DNA of 6,592 nucleotides, taken from the NCBI GenBank assembly GCA_020426085.1, contig JAGQQP010000238.1, forward strand, positions 1-6,592, read 5' to 3'. Source of the DNA: Planctomycetaceae bacterium (lineage in GTDB: Bacteria; Planctomycetota; Planctomycetia; Planctomycetales; Planctomycetaceae). The position numbers and the translations under genes are program-made. Below are positions 1-6,539 of this stretch, in pieces; within the stretch, counting starts at the first letter, position 1, and each line of letters begins with the position of its first letter. Below the pieces are notes generated by a model. The model did not search any database, was not told the origin of the DNA, and saw nothing but the letters and a program-made list of their open reading frames with translations.

Positions 1-329
1 ATGGAGGAGCTTAAGTCGAGCAGCATGTGACAGCAGAGATTGGTCTCTTCTTCAAACCGTTTGATAAAATGCTGGTTGGAGCGGGCCGCCAGTTTCCAGT
101 CGATATGGCGCGGGTCATCGCCGGGCGTGTATTCCCGGTACTCTGTGAATTCGACGGAAAATCCGTGATAGGGGCTGCGGTGCAGGCCTTTCCAGGTGCC
201 TTCGACGACTGATTTAGCCCGCAGTTCCAGCGATTTAATTCGCATCAGGCAGGCCGGGTCAATCCGTTGTGAAATCAGCCTCTGATTCTGATTGGAACGG
301 GATGTCTGTTTGAGAGGAAGTGTGCTCAT
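1..329 (-). CDS. DUF58 domain protein, N-terminal 109 residues (runs off left edge)
   Basis: This is the N-terminal part of a DUF58 family protein; the stop lies beyond base 1. Translating the reverse strand from the ATG at 329-327 gives an open frame of 109 codons to the edge. It carries the family signature at about residues 49-95: HRSPYHGFSVEF, then EYREYTPGDDPRHIDWK, then LAARSNQHFIKRFEEE. A DLSSS segment at the edge matches the start of the metal-site-like DxSxS motif of the VWA-like fold. DUF58 proteins are typically encoded beside MoxR ATPases and are thought to act with them in assembling or activating protein complexes, often at the envelope. The ATG overlaps the MoxR stop by four bases (ATGA), so translational coupling is likely; only a weak AAAGG lies upstream. 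The family call is firm. The specific role is unknown. Confidence 0.9.
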   Translation of the reverse strand, partial: MSTLPLKQTSRSNQNQRLISQRIDPACLMRIKSLELRAKSVVEGTWKGLHRSPYHGFSVEFTEYREYTPGDDPRHIDWKLAARSNQHFIKRFEEETNLCCHMLLDLSSS

Positions 330-1351
330 GCTTCGACGGGCCTTTTAATGGTTTCAATCAGTTGCTCTACGACCGATTCGACAGTAATACCCTCGGCTTC
401 TGCACGGTAGTTGATCAGGATACGATGGCGCAGGACGGGTGCCAGTAATGCCTGGATATCTTCCAGGATGACATGCACGCGTCCGCGGAGAACGGCCCGC
501 GCTTTGGCACCCAGGATCAGACTTTGCGCAGCGCGCAGACCGGCGCCCCAGTTGACCCATTCATTGATGAAATCGGGTGTCGTTTCCTGTCGAGGCCGCG
601 ATGCCGCACAGAGTTGAACCGCGTAGCGGACGAGTTCCTCTGCCACGGGAACTTCGCGGACGAACTGATGAAACTGCAGGATGTCGCTGCCGGTAAACAG
701 TGGCTGGATCGGCTCGGAATTGCGGGCGGTTGTCTGGGCTACCACTGCGACTTCATCGTCTTCCGAAAGATAATCAATCACGAGATTGAACATGAAACGG
801 TCCAGCTGTGCTTCCGGAAGTGGATAGGTGCCTTCCATTTCAATCGGATTTTGCGTCGCCAGCACGAAAAAGGGTTTATCCAGTTCATACTTGATGCCGG
901 TCACGGTGACCTGTTTTTCCTGCATCGCTTCCAGCAGAGCGGCCTGTGTTTTGGGAGGGGTGCGGTTGATTTCGTCGGCCAGGAGAATGTTTGTGAAGAC
1001 CGGTCCTTTGACAAATTTCATCGCCCGGGACTCCTGTGAATTTCCTGCGAGGATTTCCGTTCCCGTGATATCTGCAGGCATCAGGTCCGGGGTGAATTGA
1101 ATTCGTTGTGACTTCAATTTGAAAACCTGTGCCAGGGAATTGACCAGGAGTGTTTTTGCCAGTCCGGGTGCTCCCGTAATCAAACAGTGTCCGCCGGCAA
1201 ATAGCGCGATCAGGAGCTGATCGATGATTTCTTTCTGGCCGATGACTGCTTTGGAGATTTCCGCATCGATCTGCTTGCGGCTGTTCTGCAGCAGTTCGAA
1301 AAGGCGTTCCTCTTCACTGCGACTATCGGGTGAGACAACTTTAAGGTTCAC
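326..1351 (-). CDS. MoxR-family AAA+ ATPase
   Basis: This 341-residue protein is a complete MoxR-type AAA+ ATPase, the usual length for the family. The ATPase core shows Walker A GAPGLAKT at residues 60-67, Walker B ILLADE at 122-127 followed by INRTPPKTQAALLEAMQE, sensor 1 ATQNP at 165-169, the GTYPLPEAQLDRF stretch at 174-186 with the probable arginine finger, and a C-terminal lid with a sensor-2-like region near 271-286 (GLRAAQSLILGAKARA). No signal peptide or membrane segment is visible, so it should act in the cytoplasm. MoxR ATPases are regarded as chaperones that remodel or insert cofactors into partner complexes, usually working with VWA or DUF58 proteins; a DUF58 gene follows with a 4-base overlap. 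The start is GTG at 1351-1349, supported by AGGAG at 1359-1363, seven bases upstream. It lies 45 bases after the DUF4159 gene. The substrate cannot be told from sequence. Confidence 0.96.
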   Translation of the reverse strand: MNLKVVSPDSRSEEERLFELLQNSRKQIDAEISKAVIGQKEIIDQLLIALFAGGHCLITGAPGLAKTLLVNSLAQVFKLKSQRIQFTPDLMPADITGTEILAGNSQESRAMKFVKGPVFTNILLADEINRTPPKTQAALLEAMQEKQVTVTGIKYELDKPFFVLATQNPIEMEGTYPLPEAQLDRFMFNLVIDYLSEDDEVAVVAQTTARNSEPIQPLFTGSDILQFHQFVREVPVAEELVRYAVQLCAASRPRQETTPDFINEWVNWGAGLRAAQSLILGAKARAVLRGRVHVILEDIQALLAPVLRHRILINYRAEAEGITVESVVEQLIETIKRPVEA

Positions 1352-1358
1352 GTTTCTG

Positions 1359-1363
1359 CTCCT
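1359..1363 (-). promoter_or_regulatory. Shine-Dalgarno site deciding the GTG start of the MoxR gene
   Basis: AGGAG on the minus strand lies seven bases before the GTG at 1351. That spacing is near ideal, and no ATG competes close by, so the non-ATG start is well supported. Confidence 0.75.
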
Positions 1364-1396
1364 GATAGAAAAACTAAAATTTCATGGGCGCTGAAT

Positions 1397-2203
1397 TCAG
1401 TGTGTCATGGCGTAAAAAACAATATTGATTCCCAATGGATATGCTTTCTTCTCGGAAAACTCCTGGAAGTACCATTTGTCTTCCCCTTCCCGTTCCCAGC
1501 CATCACCCAGGTCGGTATTGTGGCAGACAACGACAATCAGCCGCCCTGCTTCATCAAAGATCCCGCGGTAATGAACTTCCTTAGCGTCTTCCCGTTCCCA
1601 GGTGATGCCTTCGGAGCGGCCCCATTGCGCGACGCCGATACTGGGGACCTGTGGTTTTTCTTTCAGATCGTAAACGCAATGAAAGATGGGATGTTCCAGG
1701 GGGATGTCAACGAGTTCCCGTTCGGGGAAAACGCGTTTCATTTCCATGGCGAAATTATCCCACTCTGCTTCTCCCCAGAAATCGTCCACCATCATGAAGC
1801 CGCCGTTTAGCAGGTAACGCCGCAGACAGGTGGCTTCTTCTTCAGTAAATTCCAGGGAGCCGGGTTCGATCATGTAGATGAACGGGTAGTCAAACAGTTC
1901 TTTGTCGGTCAGTTCCAGGATGCGACCCTCCGGATCGACTTTCATGGAAGTGAGCTGCTGCAGGCGATAAGAAAAGTTTAAGTCACTGTCCGGGTAATCG
2001 GTGGCCCAGCGTCGCCAGCCCTGGTGGGAGTTGTAGCGAACCCTGACGAAGGTGAAGACATCGTGCCTGAATTCCGGGTCGTTTTTCCACTCGGGAACAC
2101 CGCCGCGGTCCGCGGGGATGCTCCTGCGATACTGTCCAATGGAGATCGTAACGACAATCAGAGATGCGCAGATTACTGCCAGCGAAATCAATGATTTTTT
2201 CAT
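1397..2203 (-). CDS. Membrane-anchored DUF4159 domain protein
   Basis: This 268-residue protein starts with a short basic MKK and one hydrophobic segment at about residues 4-22, read as a signal anchor or uncleaved signal peptide because no clear cleavage site follows. The rest is a single soluble domain resembling DUF4159. It has FTFVRVRY near 50, a conserved-looking FIYMIEPGSLEFTEEE stretch at 108-123, YLLNGGFMMVDDFWG at 130-144, and HPIFHCVYD at 171-179. DUF4159 is considered related to the glutamine-amidotransferase-like fold, but no enzymatic activity is established and I cannot assign one. In planctomycetes such genes often sit beside MoxR and DUF58 genes, as here. A strong Shine-Dalgarno run (AGGAGGAG on the coding strand) supports the ATG at 2203-2201. 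The gene lies 51 bases after the TPR-protease gene and 45 before the MoxR gene, consistent with one transcript. The domain is probably outside the cytoplasmic membrane. Confidence 0.88.
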   Translation of the reverse strand: MKKSLISLAVICASLIVVTISIGQYRRSIPADRGGVPEWKNDPEFRHDVFTFVRVRYNSHQGWRRWATDYPDSDLNFSYRLQQLTSMKVDPEGRILELTDKELFDYPFIYMIEPGSLEFTEEEATCLRRYLLNGGFMMVDDFWGEAEWDNFAMEMKRVFPERELVDIPLEHPIFHCVYDLKEKPQVPSIGVAQWGRSEGITWEREDAKEVHYRGIFDEAGRLIVVVCHNTDLGDGWEREGEDKWYFQEFSEKKAYPLGINIVFYAMTH

Positions 2204-2206
2204 GTC

Positions 2207-2223
2207 AGGCTCCTCCTGAGCCT
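2207..2223 (-). promoter_or_regulatory. Shine-Dalgarno hairpin ahead of the DUF4159 gene
   Basis: In the mRNA the sequence AGGCUC-AGGAG-GAGCCU-GAC-AUG forms a perfect 6-base-pair stem with a 5-base loop, ending three bases before the start codon. The loop is AGGAG, part of the Shine-Dalgarno run, and the first bases of the 3' arm (GAG) complete it. The ribosome site is therefore part loop and part stem. This could limit DUF4159 translation relative to its neighbours; the structure is visible, the regulation is inferred. Confidence 0.45.
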
Positions 2224-2254
2224 TTTCAGTCCCTACATCAACCTGTGTAAGACA

Positions 2255-4864
2255 TTAAGGTGTGTTTGCAGTTAATTCGAGCAATAGTTGGTGTGCAGCC
2301 CTGAATCGAGGGGCCTGTTCGAGCGCGATGAGTGTGTGTCGTTTTGCTTTCTGTTTATGAGTATCCTGTAGCAAACGGGCGAGCTGATAGTGAGTTTCTG
2401 CAGGGTTATGTGGTTCTAACGCAAGAATCGCCTGATACGCGGCGACTGCTTCCGCAGGGCGATTCAATTGAATACAGGCGGTGGCCAGTCTCTGTTGAGT
2501 CTCCTGGTCAAGCGGATTGATTGCGTTGGCATCCTGACAGGCCTGATAAACAGCGTGCCAGTTTTCCTGTTGCTGGTAAAGAGTCGCCAGTCGTTGGAAG
2601 ACTGCGAGCGCGTTCGGGTTATATTTCGCGTGCTGTTCGAGATACGATTGTTCCACATCAAAGCGTTCCTGTTTCTGGTAGAGGGCTGCCAGTCGCAGGC
2701 AGGCATTGTCTGCTCCCGTATATTGTGGATAGAGCCTGACCAGTTTTTTGAGGGTTGTTTCCAGTTCCGCAGTGCGGTTTTCTTCTTCCAGAATTCGGGA
2801 ATATGCCATCAGTCCCTGGAAATGATGAGGGTGTTCGCGGATCCAGTCATCGAATCGTTTCGTGTCATCACTGGTGAGAGCGGTCAGATCCTGTTCGGAC
2901 CAGTCGACTTCAGACGCGAAATTTTTCGCTTCTGCTGTCAGGTACGTAGCGAAATCCTGTTCCAGTTCTCCCAGTGTTTTCGTGCGACGTTCTATGGCGA
3001 CATTGACCGGGACACCAGCCTGCAAATCGCTCAGAATGGACTTCATGGCGTCGAAACCGAATTCATTAATCAGGTATTCTACGACCATGGATGACTGGTA
3101 GTAGGCGAACTGAATGTGCAGACCGCTTTTGGGGTTCAGGAAAGCGCTGCTCAATTCACTGATGGGTGTCGTTTCCCCTTTCAGAATCATGTCGCGGTAC
3201 TGGGGAATCATCGTCTCACCCCAGTGAGGGTTTTTCTGGCGTTCTTCATAGACGGAAAGGCCTTCACTGATCCAGCGCGGCATTTTATTTTTTGTCAGTT
3301 CCAGCGTCACCACATGGCAGAATTCATGCCATAAAACGGACTGCCAGTTTGTAGGATGCTCCGCCTGAGACGCCGGGCTGTTGGCGGTGATGACTTTTCC
3401 AAAACAGACACCCAGATAACCGGAGACGGCAGGCATGCCGAAGGTACGGACTGCGAAATCATCCGGATTGGGAAAGATTTCGACGGTAATTTTCTGATCG
3501 AGTTCCAGGCCATATTTTTTGCAGAGAGTCTGTTTTGCTTCGTGCAGGAGTTTCAGAACTTCCTGGCCGTACACTTCGGCTTCACGGGCTTCCATGCGTA
3601 CGATGAAGGTTTCATCTTCCAGTGTTTTGAAACTGGCCAGCTGATCTTTGAGTTCCAGGAGATTGAATGTTGTCGTGTCATAACCGTCCTGTTGATGTGC
3701 CAGCAGGGCGTGTTCCCAGCCGCTGACTTCGAGTCCCAGGCGTAATTCATCCTGAGCCAGCTGGATACGGGCTGGAATGAATTTAGCGTCTTTCTGAAGT
3801 GCCAGGCGCTGGTAGGCGGCTCCTTCGGAAAAACGATAGTGTTCGGAGAGGGCTTTTCCGATCTGGTAATCTACTTTGGGGTTCTGGTCATGGTGACTGA
3901 GCGCCTCCCAGTAACAGGCTGTTTCTTCATGCGGACGATGCTCAAAGTGTGCGATGACCGCCAGACAGGACCAGGCTTCGGCCTGATGGGGATTGATATC
4001 GAGCACTGATTCCAGGCGTTGTTTTGCCTCAGCGTACTGCTCGGAATGAATGCAGCGATCGATTTGTTCCAGGTGAGCCGGGATGTATTGAGGGTTGATA
4101 CTTAAGACCTGTAACATCAGCTTTTCAGAACGCTCGGGACTGCCGGACTGTAGTGCTTTTGCCAGGCCGAACAGCAGGTCAACATCTGCGGGAATTTTTT
4201 TGGTTGCGGCTTCGAATGTTTCCTGTGCCAGAATAAAGTCGCGTTTGGATAATGCCAGATTGCCGCTGGCCAGGTAAGCGTCTTTATGCTCTGGGTATTC
4301 CCTGATGGCGCGATCGTAAAAGGACTCCAGTACGACTGCGGGATCTGCTTTTTTCAGGAGGGATGCCTGACCTAATGCGATCAGGCTGCTGGCATCGGTA
4401 TATCGCCAGGCAGAGCGGCTGGCCAGTTCGTGAATACTGTTGAGGAATTCTTCTGCAGATTCATGCTCGTTATTGAGTTGGTAGATCTCATACGCTTTGA
4501 GGCGAAGCGGCAAGCTCCAGGAATAACGTTTGAGTCCTGCGTCAATGGTCTGTTTCGCTTCTGCATATTGACCAACAGCCAGTTCTGCTTTTGCTTTCAG
4601 CAGTGGCCATTCAGAACCATACGTTTTTTTCAGTATCGCTGCTTCTGTTTTCTCAATACAGGTCTGATACTGACCGGAATTGAGAAGTTGCTCACACTGT
4701 TCCAGGTCATTTGCAGAGAGGGCTTGCTGGCTGAAAATGAGCAGTAGCAGGAAACAGAATGAGGGGAGAGAAAGAGTGCGGTTCACAAGTGTTTTGTGAG
4801 CGGGCCGGTTGAGAGATCCGGCGGGAAGTTCAAGTTTGAACTGGTAACCTTGCACTCTTTGCAT
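2255..4864 (-). CDS. Secreted TPR protein with central HEXXH (peptidase MA-like) domain
   Basis: Numbering here follows the longest frame (896 residues from TTG at 4945). A hydrophobic stretch PSFCFLLLLIFSQQALSA at 61-78 looks like a signal peptide ending at ALSA. An N-terminal TPR array spans about 80-420 (clear repeats near 222-254, 285-321 and 322-355). A metallopeptidase domain spans about 450-675, with the zinc motif HEFCH at 540-544 (bases 3328-3314) and a downstream EGLSVYEE at 561-568 supplying the third-ligand glutamate, as in gluzincins of the peptidase MA-like group. A second TPR array runs from about 700 to the end (repeats near 743-778, 779-813, 814-848 and 849-882). It is probably a zinc protease held in a protein-binding scaffold outside the cytoplasm; the substrate is unknown. 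I chose ATG at 4864 (869 residues) because a purine-rich AGGGAAGGG precedes it. GTG at 4786 would give a tidier signal peptide but lacks a Shine-Dalgarno sequence. TTG at 4945 also has none. First gene of the likely operon. Confidence 0.85.
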   Translation of the reverse strand: MQRVQGYQFKLELPAGSLNRPAHKTLVNRTLSLPSFCFLLLLIFSQQALSANDLEQCEQLLNSGQYQTCIEKTEAAILKKTYGSEWPLLKAKAELAVGQYAEAKQTIDAGLKRYSWSLPLRLKAYEIYQLNNEHESAEEFLNSIHELASRSAWRYTDASSLIALGQASLLKKADPAVVLESFYDRAIREYPEHKDAYLASGNLALSKRDFILAQETFEAATKKIPADVDLLFGLAKALQSGSPERSEKLMLQVLSINPQYIPAHLEQIDRCIHSEQYAEAKQRLESVLDINPHQAEAWSCLAVIAHFEHRPHEETACYWEALSHHDQNPKVDYQIGKALSEHYRFSEGAAYQRLALQKDAKFIPARIQLAQDELRLGLEVSGWEHALLAHQQDGYDTTTFNLLELKDQLASFKTLEDETFIVRMEAREAEVYGQEVLKLLHEAKQTLCKKYGLELDQKITVEIFPNPDDFAVRTFGMPAVSGYLGVCFGKVITANSPASQAEHPTNWQSVLWHEFCHVVTLELTKNKMPRWISEGLSVYEERQKNPHWGETMIPQYRDMILKGETTPISELSSAFLNPKSGLHIQFAYYQSSMVVEYLINEFGFDAMKSILSDLQAGVPVNVAIERRTKTLGELEQDFATYLTAEAKNFASEVDWSEQDLTALTSDDTKRFDDWIREHPHHFQGLMAYSRILEEENRTAELETTLKKLVRLYPQYTGADNACLRLAALYQKQERFDVEQSYLEQHAKYNPNALAVFQRLATLYQQQENWHAVYQACQDANAINPLDQETQQRLATACIQLNRPAEAVAAYQAILALEPHNPAETHYQLARLLQDTHKQKAKRHTLIALEQAPRFRAAHQLLLELTANTP

Positions 4865-5014
4865 ATGCGCCCTTCCCTGGGAAAGTCCAATGTGCGAAAT
4901 AAATTTCGCGATCATTGAGATACCATACTTCAGAGTCGGATCCAAAACGGCTTCGTATCCGAAACACCGAAGGAAATTACTTCTGACTCAAGTAGCGCTG
5001 GATGTAAGTCATAA

Positions 5015-5028
5015 GTTGGCGAGCCAAC
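5015..5028 (-). promoter_or_regulatory. Perfect 14-base palindrome at the predicted transcript 5' end
   Basis: The + strand reads GTTGGC GA GCCAAC, a perfect inverted repeat with a 2-base centre. It begins six bases downstream of the predicted -10 box, so it would either be an operator across the transcription start or form a stem-loop at the very 5' end of the mRNA. The repeat is directly visible; the role is inferred. Confidence 0.4.
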
Positions 5029-5033
5029 GAAGA

Positions 5034-5062
5034 ACCATATCTGATTTTTGCAAAATGTGCAA
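5034..5062 (-). promoter_or_regulatory. Candidate sigma70-type promoter of the TPR-protease/DUF4159/MoxR/DUF58 operon
   Basis: On the minus strand, TTGCAC (5062-5057) and TATGGT (5039-5034) are separated by exactly 17 bases. The -10 box matches the consensus at four of six bases and the -35 at three of six. It is the best-spaced pair I found between the upstream hairpin and the first gene. Transcription would start near 5027, leaving a leader of about 160 bases to the ATG at 4864. Planctomycete promoters are poorly defined, so this is a moderate-to-low-confidence call. Confidence 0.4.
5048..5062. repeat. Inverted repeat TTGCA-N5-TGCAA overlapping the predicted -35 box
   Basis: The + strand has TTGCA at 5048-5052 and TGCAA at 5058-5062, a five-base dyad with a 5-base spacer. 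The right arm coincides with the predicted -35 hexamer. Five-base arms in AT-rich DNA can arise by chance, so a regulator-binding role is only a suggestion. Confidence 0.3.
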
Positions 5063-5130
5063 TAAGAATTTTTTTCAGGAGGGATAATTCTCAAGTTTCT
5101 TTCTTTTTGCCGGCAGACCAGGTAAATGAA

Positions 5131-5176
5131 AACAGGCAGCTCACTTTACTGTTTTGAAGCAAAGTGGCTGCCTGTT
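5131..5176 (-). terminator. Strong hairpin, probable terminator of the DUF1559 gene
   Basis: The arms are 5131-5147 and 5161-5176: a 10-base-pair outer stem (AACAGGCAGC with GCTGCCTGTT), one bulged base at 5141, a 6-base-pair inner stem (CACTTT with AAAGTG), and a 13-base loop. It lies 61 bases past the DUF1559 stop codon and before the next promoter. Downstream on the minus strand the RNA reads UUCAUUUACC, which is U-rich but not a full U tract, so termination may be partial or factor-assisted. Confidence 0.72.
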
Positions 5177-5237
5177 AAGCAGATCTCAGATTATGCTGAA
5201 TGCAATTAAAGAAACTGTTTCAGCAGATCAACTTACT

Positions 5238-6203
5238 TTAGAATTCACCCAGAACCTGACCATCGTTGATGATAGAGAGTTTCTGATAAGTACCCATGGC
5301 AGCAGCACCTGCTGTTGAGTTGTAGTCAGAAGAGTTGATGTTCTCGCTGATGAATCGGACGGTACCATCACCCAGCAGGAAGTGACATCCACCTACGTGC
5401 TGGCTGCTGAAACCACGATGAGGAGCAGAACCAGTTGTTTTCTGGTTGATGTTTGTGGCTTGTGATACCACACCAAGAGTGTCTTCTTCCAGACCGCTGG
5501 TAATACCACCTGTGGTATTGTAGCGACCACCTGCCCAGATAGCAGAATAGGGCTGCTGAATTGTGCTGCCGGTCTGCTGGAATGCACGTTCACCAACCAG
5601 AATTGTGTTAGAAGTTCCATCTGTGAAATCACGGAAACGGACACTGCTTCGTGGGAAGAAGGAACCTTTATACTGATAGGTGTTGTTTGGCGTACCTGTC
5701 AGGTCGGAAACATGACCTGAGACAGCGGGGTAGCTTAGAGCACCGTAACCGTTTGTGCCATCAGTACGCTGGTTGTTAACCACAGGTACGATGGATGAGG
5801 GGCAGCGGTAAACGGGAATAGCGGTCTGCAGTGCGTTTGTGGTTGAACCGAAGGTGGCATTGGCCAGGGGCATCGTCAAACCACCGTTAGGATTGATGGT
5901 GTTGTAAAGCGGAGCCTGATCAACGAAAGGCAGCAGGAATGTGGACCAGGCCCAGTTGTAATCGGTAGTAGCACTGGCTGCATTAGTGTAGCCCAGTGGG
6001 AAGACTCGGTGTGTATCAGCGTAGTTGTGAATGGCGATGCCAATTTGCTTGAGGCTATTTTTGCAGGTGGAACGCCGCGCAGCTTCACGTGCCTGTTGAA
6101 CAGCGGGAAGGAGTAACGCAATCAAGATCGCGATGATTGCAATTACCACAAGTAGTTCGATCAGTGTGAACCCGCGTTTGGGGGTTCCGGGACAACTCTT
6201 CAT
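5238..6203 (-). CDS. DUF1559 protein with prepilin-type N-terminus (planctomycete pseudopilin-like)
   Basis: This 321-residue protein opens with a type IV prepilin signal. A short basic leader ends KRG at 9-11, followed by [22 protein letters not shown], so cleavage by a prepilin peptidase is expected between Gly11 and Phe12, with the typical glutamate at mature position 5. The hydrophobic helix continues into [20 protein letters not shown], the usual junction of the DUF1559 (SBP_bac_10) family. Further family marks are YRCPS at 132-136, [13 protein letters not shown] at 193-205, and the H-X9-DG motif with His269 and Asp279-Gly280 followed by TVRFI. Such proteins occur in dozens of copies in planctomycete genomes and are thought to be exported, pseudopilin-related proteins; their exact role is unknown. 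GGAG five bases before the ATG (about 6209-6212) supports the start. No other secretion gene adjoins it, and a hairpin follows the stop, so it appears to be a single-gene unit. Confidence 0.95.
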   Translation of the reverse strand: MKSCPGTPKRGFTLIELLVVIAIIAILIALLLPAVQQAREAARRSTCKNSLKQIGIAIHNYADTHRVFPLGYTNAASATTDYNWAWSTFLLPFVDQAPLYNTINPNGGLTMPLANATFGSTTNALQTAIPVYRCPSSIVPVVNNQRTDGTNGYGALSYPAVSGHVSDLTGTPNNTYQYKGSFFPRSSVRFRDFTDGTSNTILVGERAFQQTGSTIQQPYSAIWAGGRYNTTGGITSGLEEDTLGVVSQATNINQKTTGSAPHRGFSSQHVGGCHFLLGDGTVRFISENINSSDYNSTAGAAAMGTYQKLSIINDGQVLGEF

Positions 6204-6313
6204 CTTAACTCCAGTTAAAAACGGAATGGGTTAGAGGGTGCCTGCAAGAAACTATACTGTTTCTGCTAAAAATTGAAGGTGGGTAGCTTCGAGCACATTG
6301 AAAGCACTAGAAA

Positions 6314-6344
6314 CTTATACCTGTCAGGAAGAGGAAACAAGCAA
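6314..6344 (-). promoter_or_regulatory. Weak candidate promoter for the DUF1559 gene
   Basis: On the minus strand, TATAAG (6319-6314) matches five of six -10 consensus bases, and TTGCTT (6344-6339) could be the -35 box, but the spacer is 19 bases, longer than ideal. Transcription would start near 6308, giving a leader of roughly 105 bases. An alternative is TATAGT (6256-6251) with TTCAAT (6277-6272), whose 15-base spacer is too short. Neither is convincing. Confidence 0.25.
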
Positions 6345-6347
6345 TCA

Positions 6348-6362
6348 TTGAACTTTGTTCAA
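6348..6362. repeat. Dyad TTGAAC-TTT-GTTCAA in the AT-rich upstream region
   Basis: Two perfect six-base arms are separated by three T on the + strand and lie just upstream of the weak promoter candidate for the DUF1559 gene. It could be an operator or a small hairpin. On the minus strand it is preceded, not followed, by the T run, so it does not look like a terminator for the gene to the right. Confidence 0.35.
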
Positions 6363-6539
6363 AAAAAAATGGAAAATTTTTTTGAATAGTACGATTGTGT
6401 ATAGTGGCAGGCCTCTAAACCCCTTTTTTCAAGGGTTTATTTTGAGAAAAATTGTCAAGAAAAATATGATTTTGACGAACGTGACATTCTGTGCACAGGG
6501 AAAAATTCCATGGTCTACACTTATTGGCACGGTGTCTAA

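Larger units (their letters stand above)
6204..6539. other. AT-rich gene-free region upstream of the DUF1559 gene
   Basis: No convincing gene is visible in these 336 bases. The 6355-6480 part is strongly AT-rich, with runs of nine A and seven T. It holds a TTGAAC-TTT-GTTCAA dyad at 6348-6362 and a weak AAACCC/GGGTTT hairpin at 6417-6438. The part nearest the gene should carry its promoter. The + strand frame at 6355-6588 has low-complexity lysine/asparagine-rich residues with no domain or ribosome site and is not called. Confidence 0.6.

Noticed and set aside
473..1039. 188-codon open frame on the + strand inside the MoxR gene
   Set aside because: It is fully antisense to a gene with all AAA+ motifs intact, its translation shows no domain, and no ribosome site precedes it. 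It is a by-product of codon bias on the opposite strand.
1400..1810. 136-codon + strand frame across the DUF4159 gene
   Set aside because: It is antisense to a gene with an excellent ribosome site and family motifs; the Phe/Pro-rich translation has no meaning I can recognise.
2468..3094. 208-codon open frame on the + strand inside the TPR-protease gene
   Set aside because: It lies antisense to the C-terminal TPR array and the end of the protease domain, with no recognisable domain.
5126..5209. Small + strand frame (27 codons) after an AGGAGGG at 5078-5084
   Set aside because: The Shine-Dalgarno-like run is more than 40 bases away from the ATG and the frame is mostly the two arms of the terminator hairpin.
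6453..6458. Perfect TTGACA on the minus strand
   Set aside because: No acceptable -10 hexamer occurs 16-18 bases downstream (the positions read CCCTTG or similar), so it is not called a promoter.
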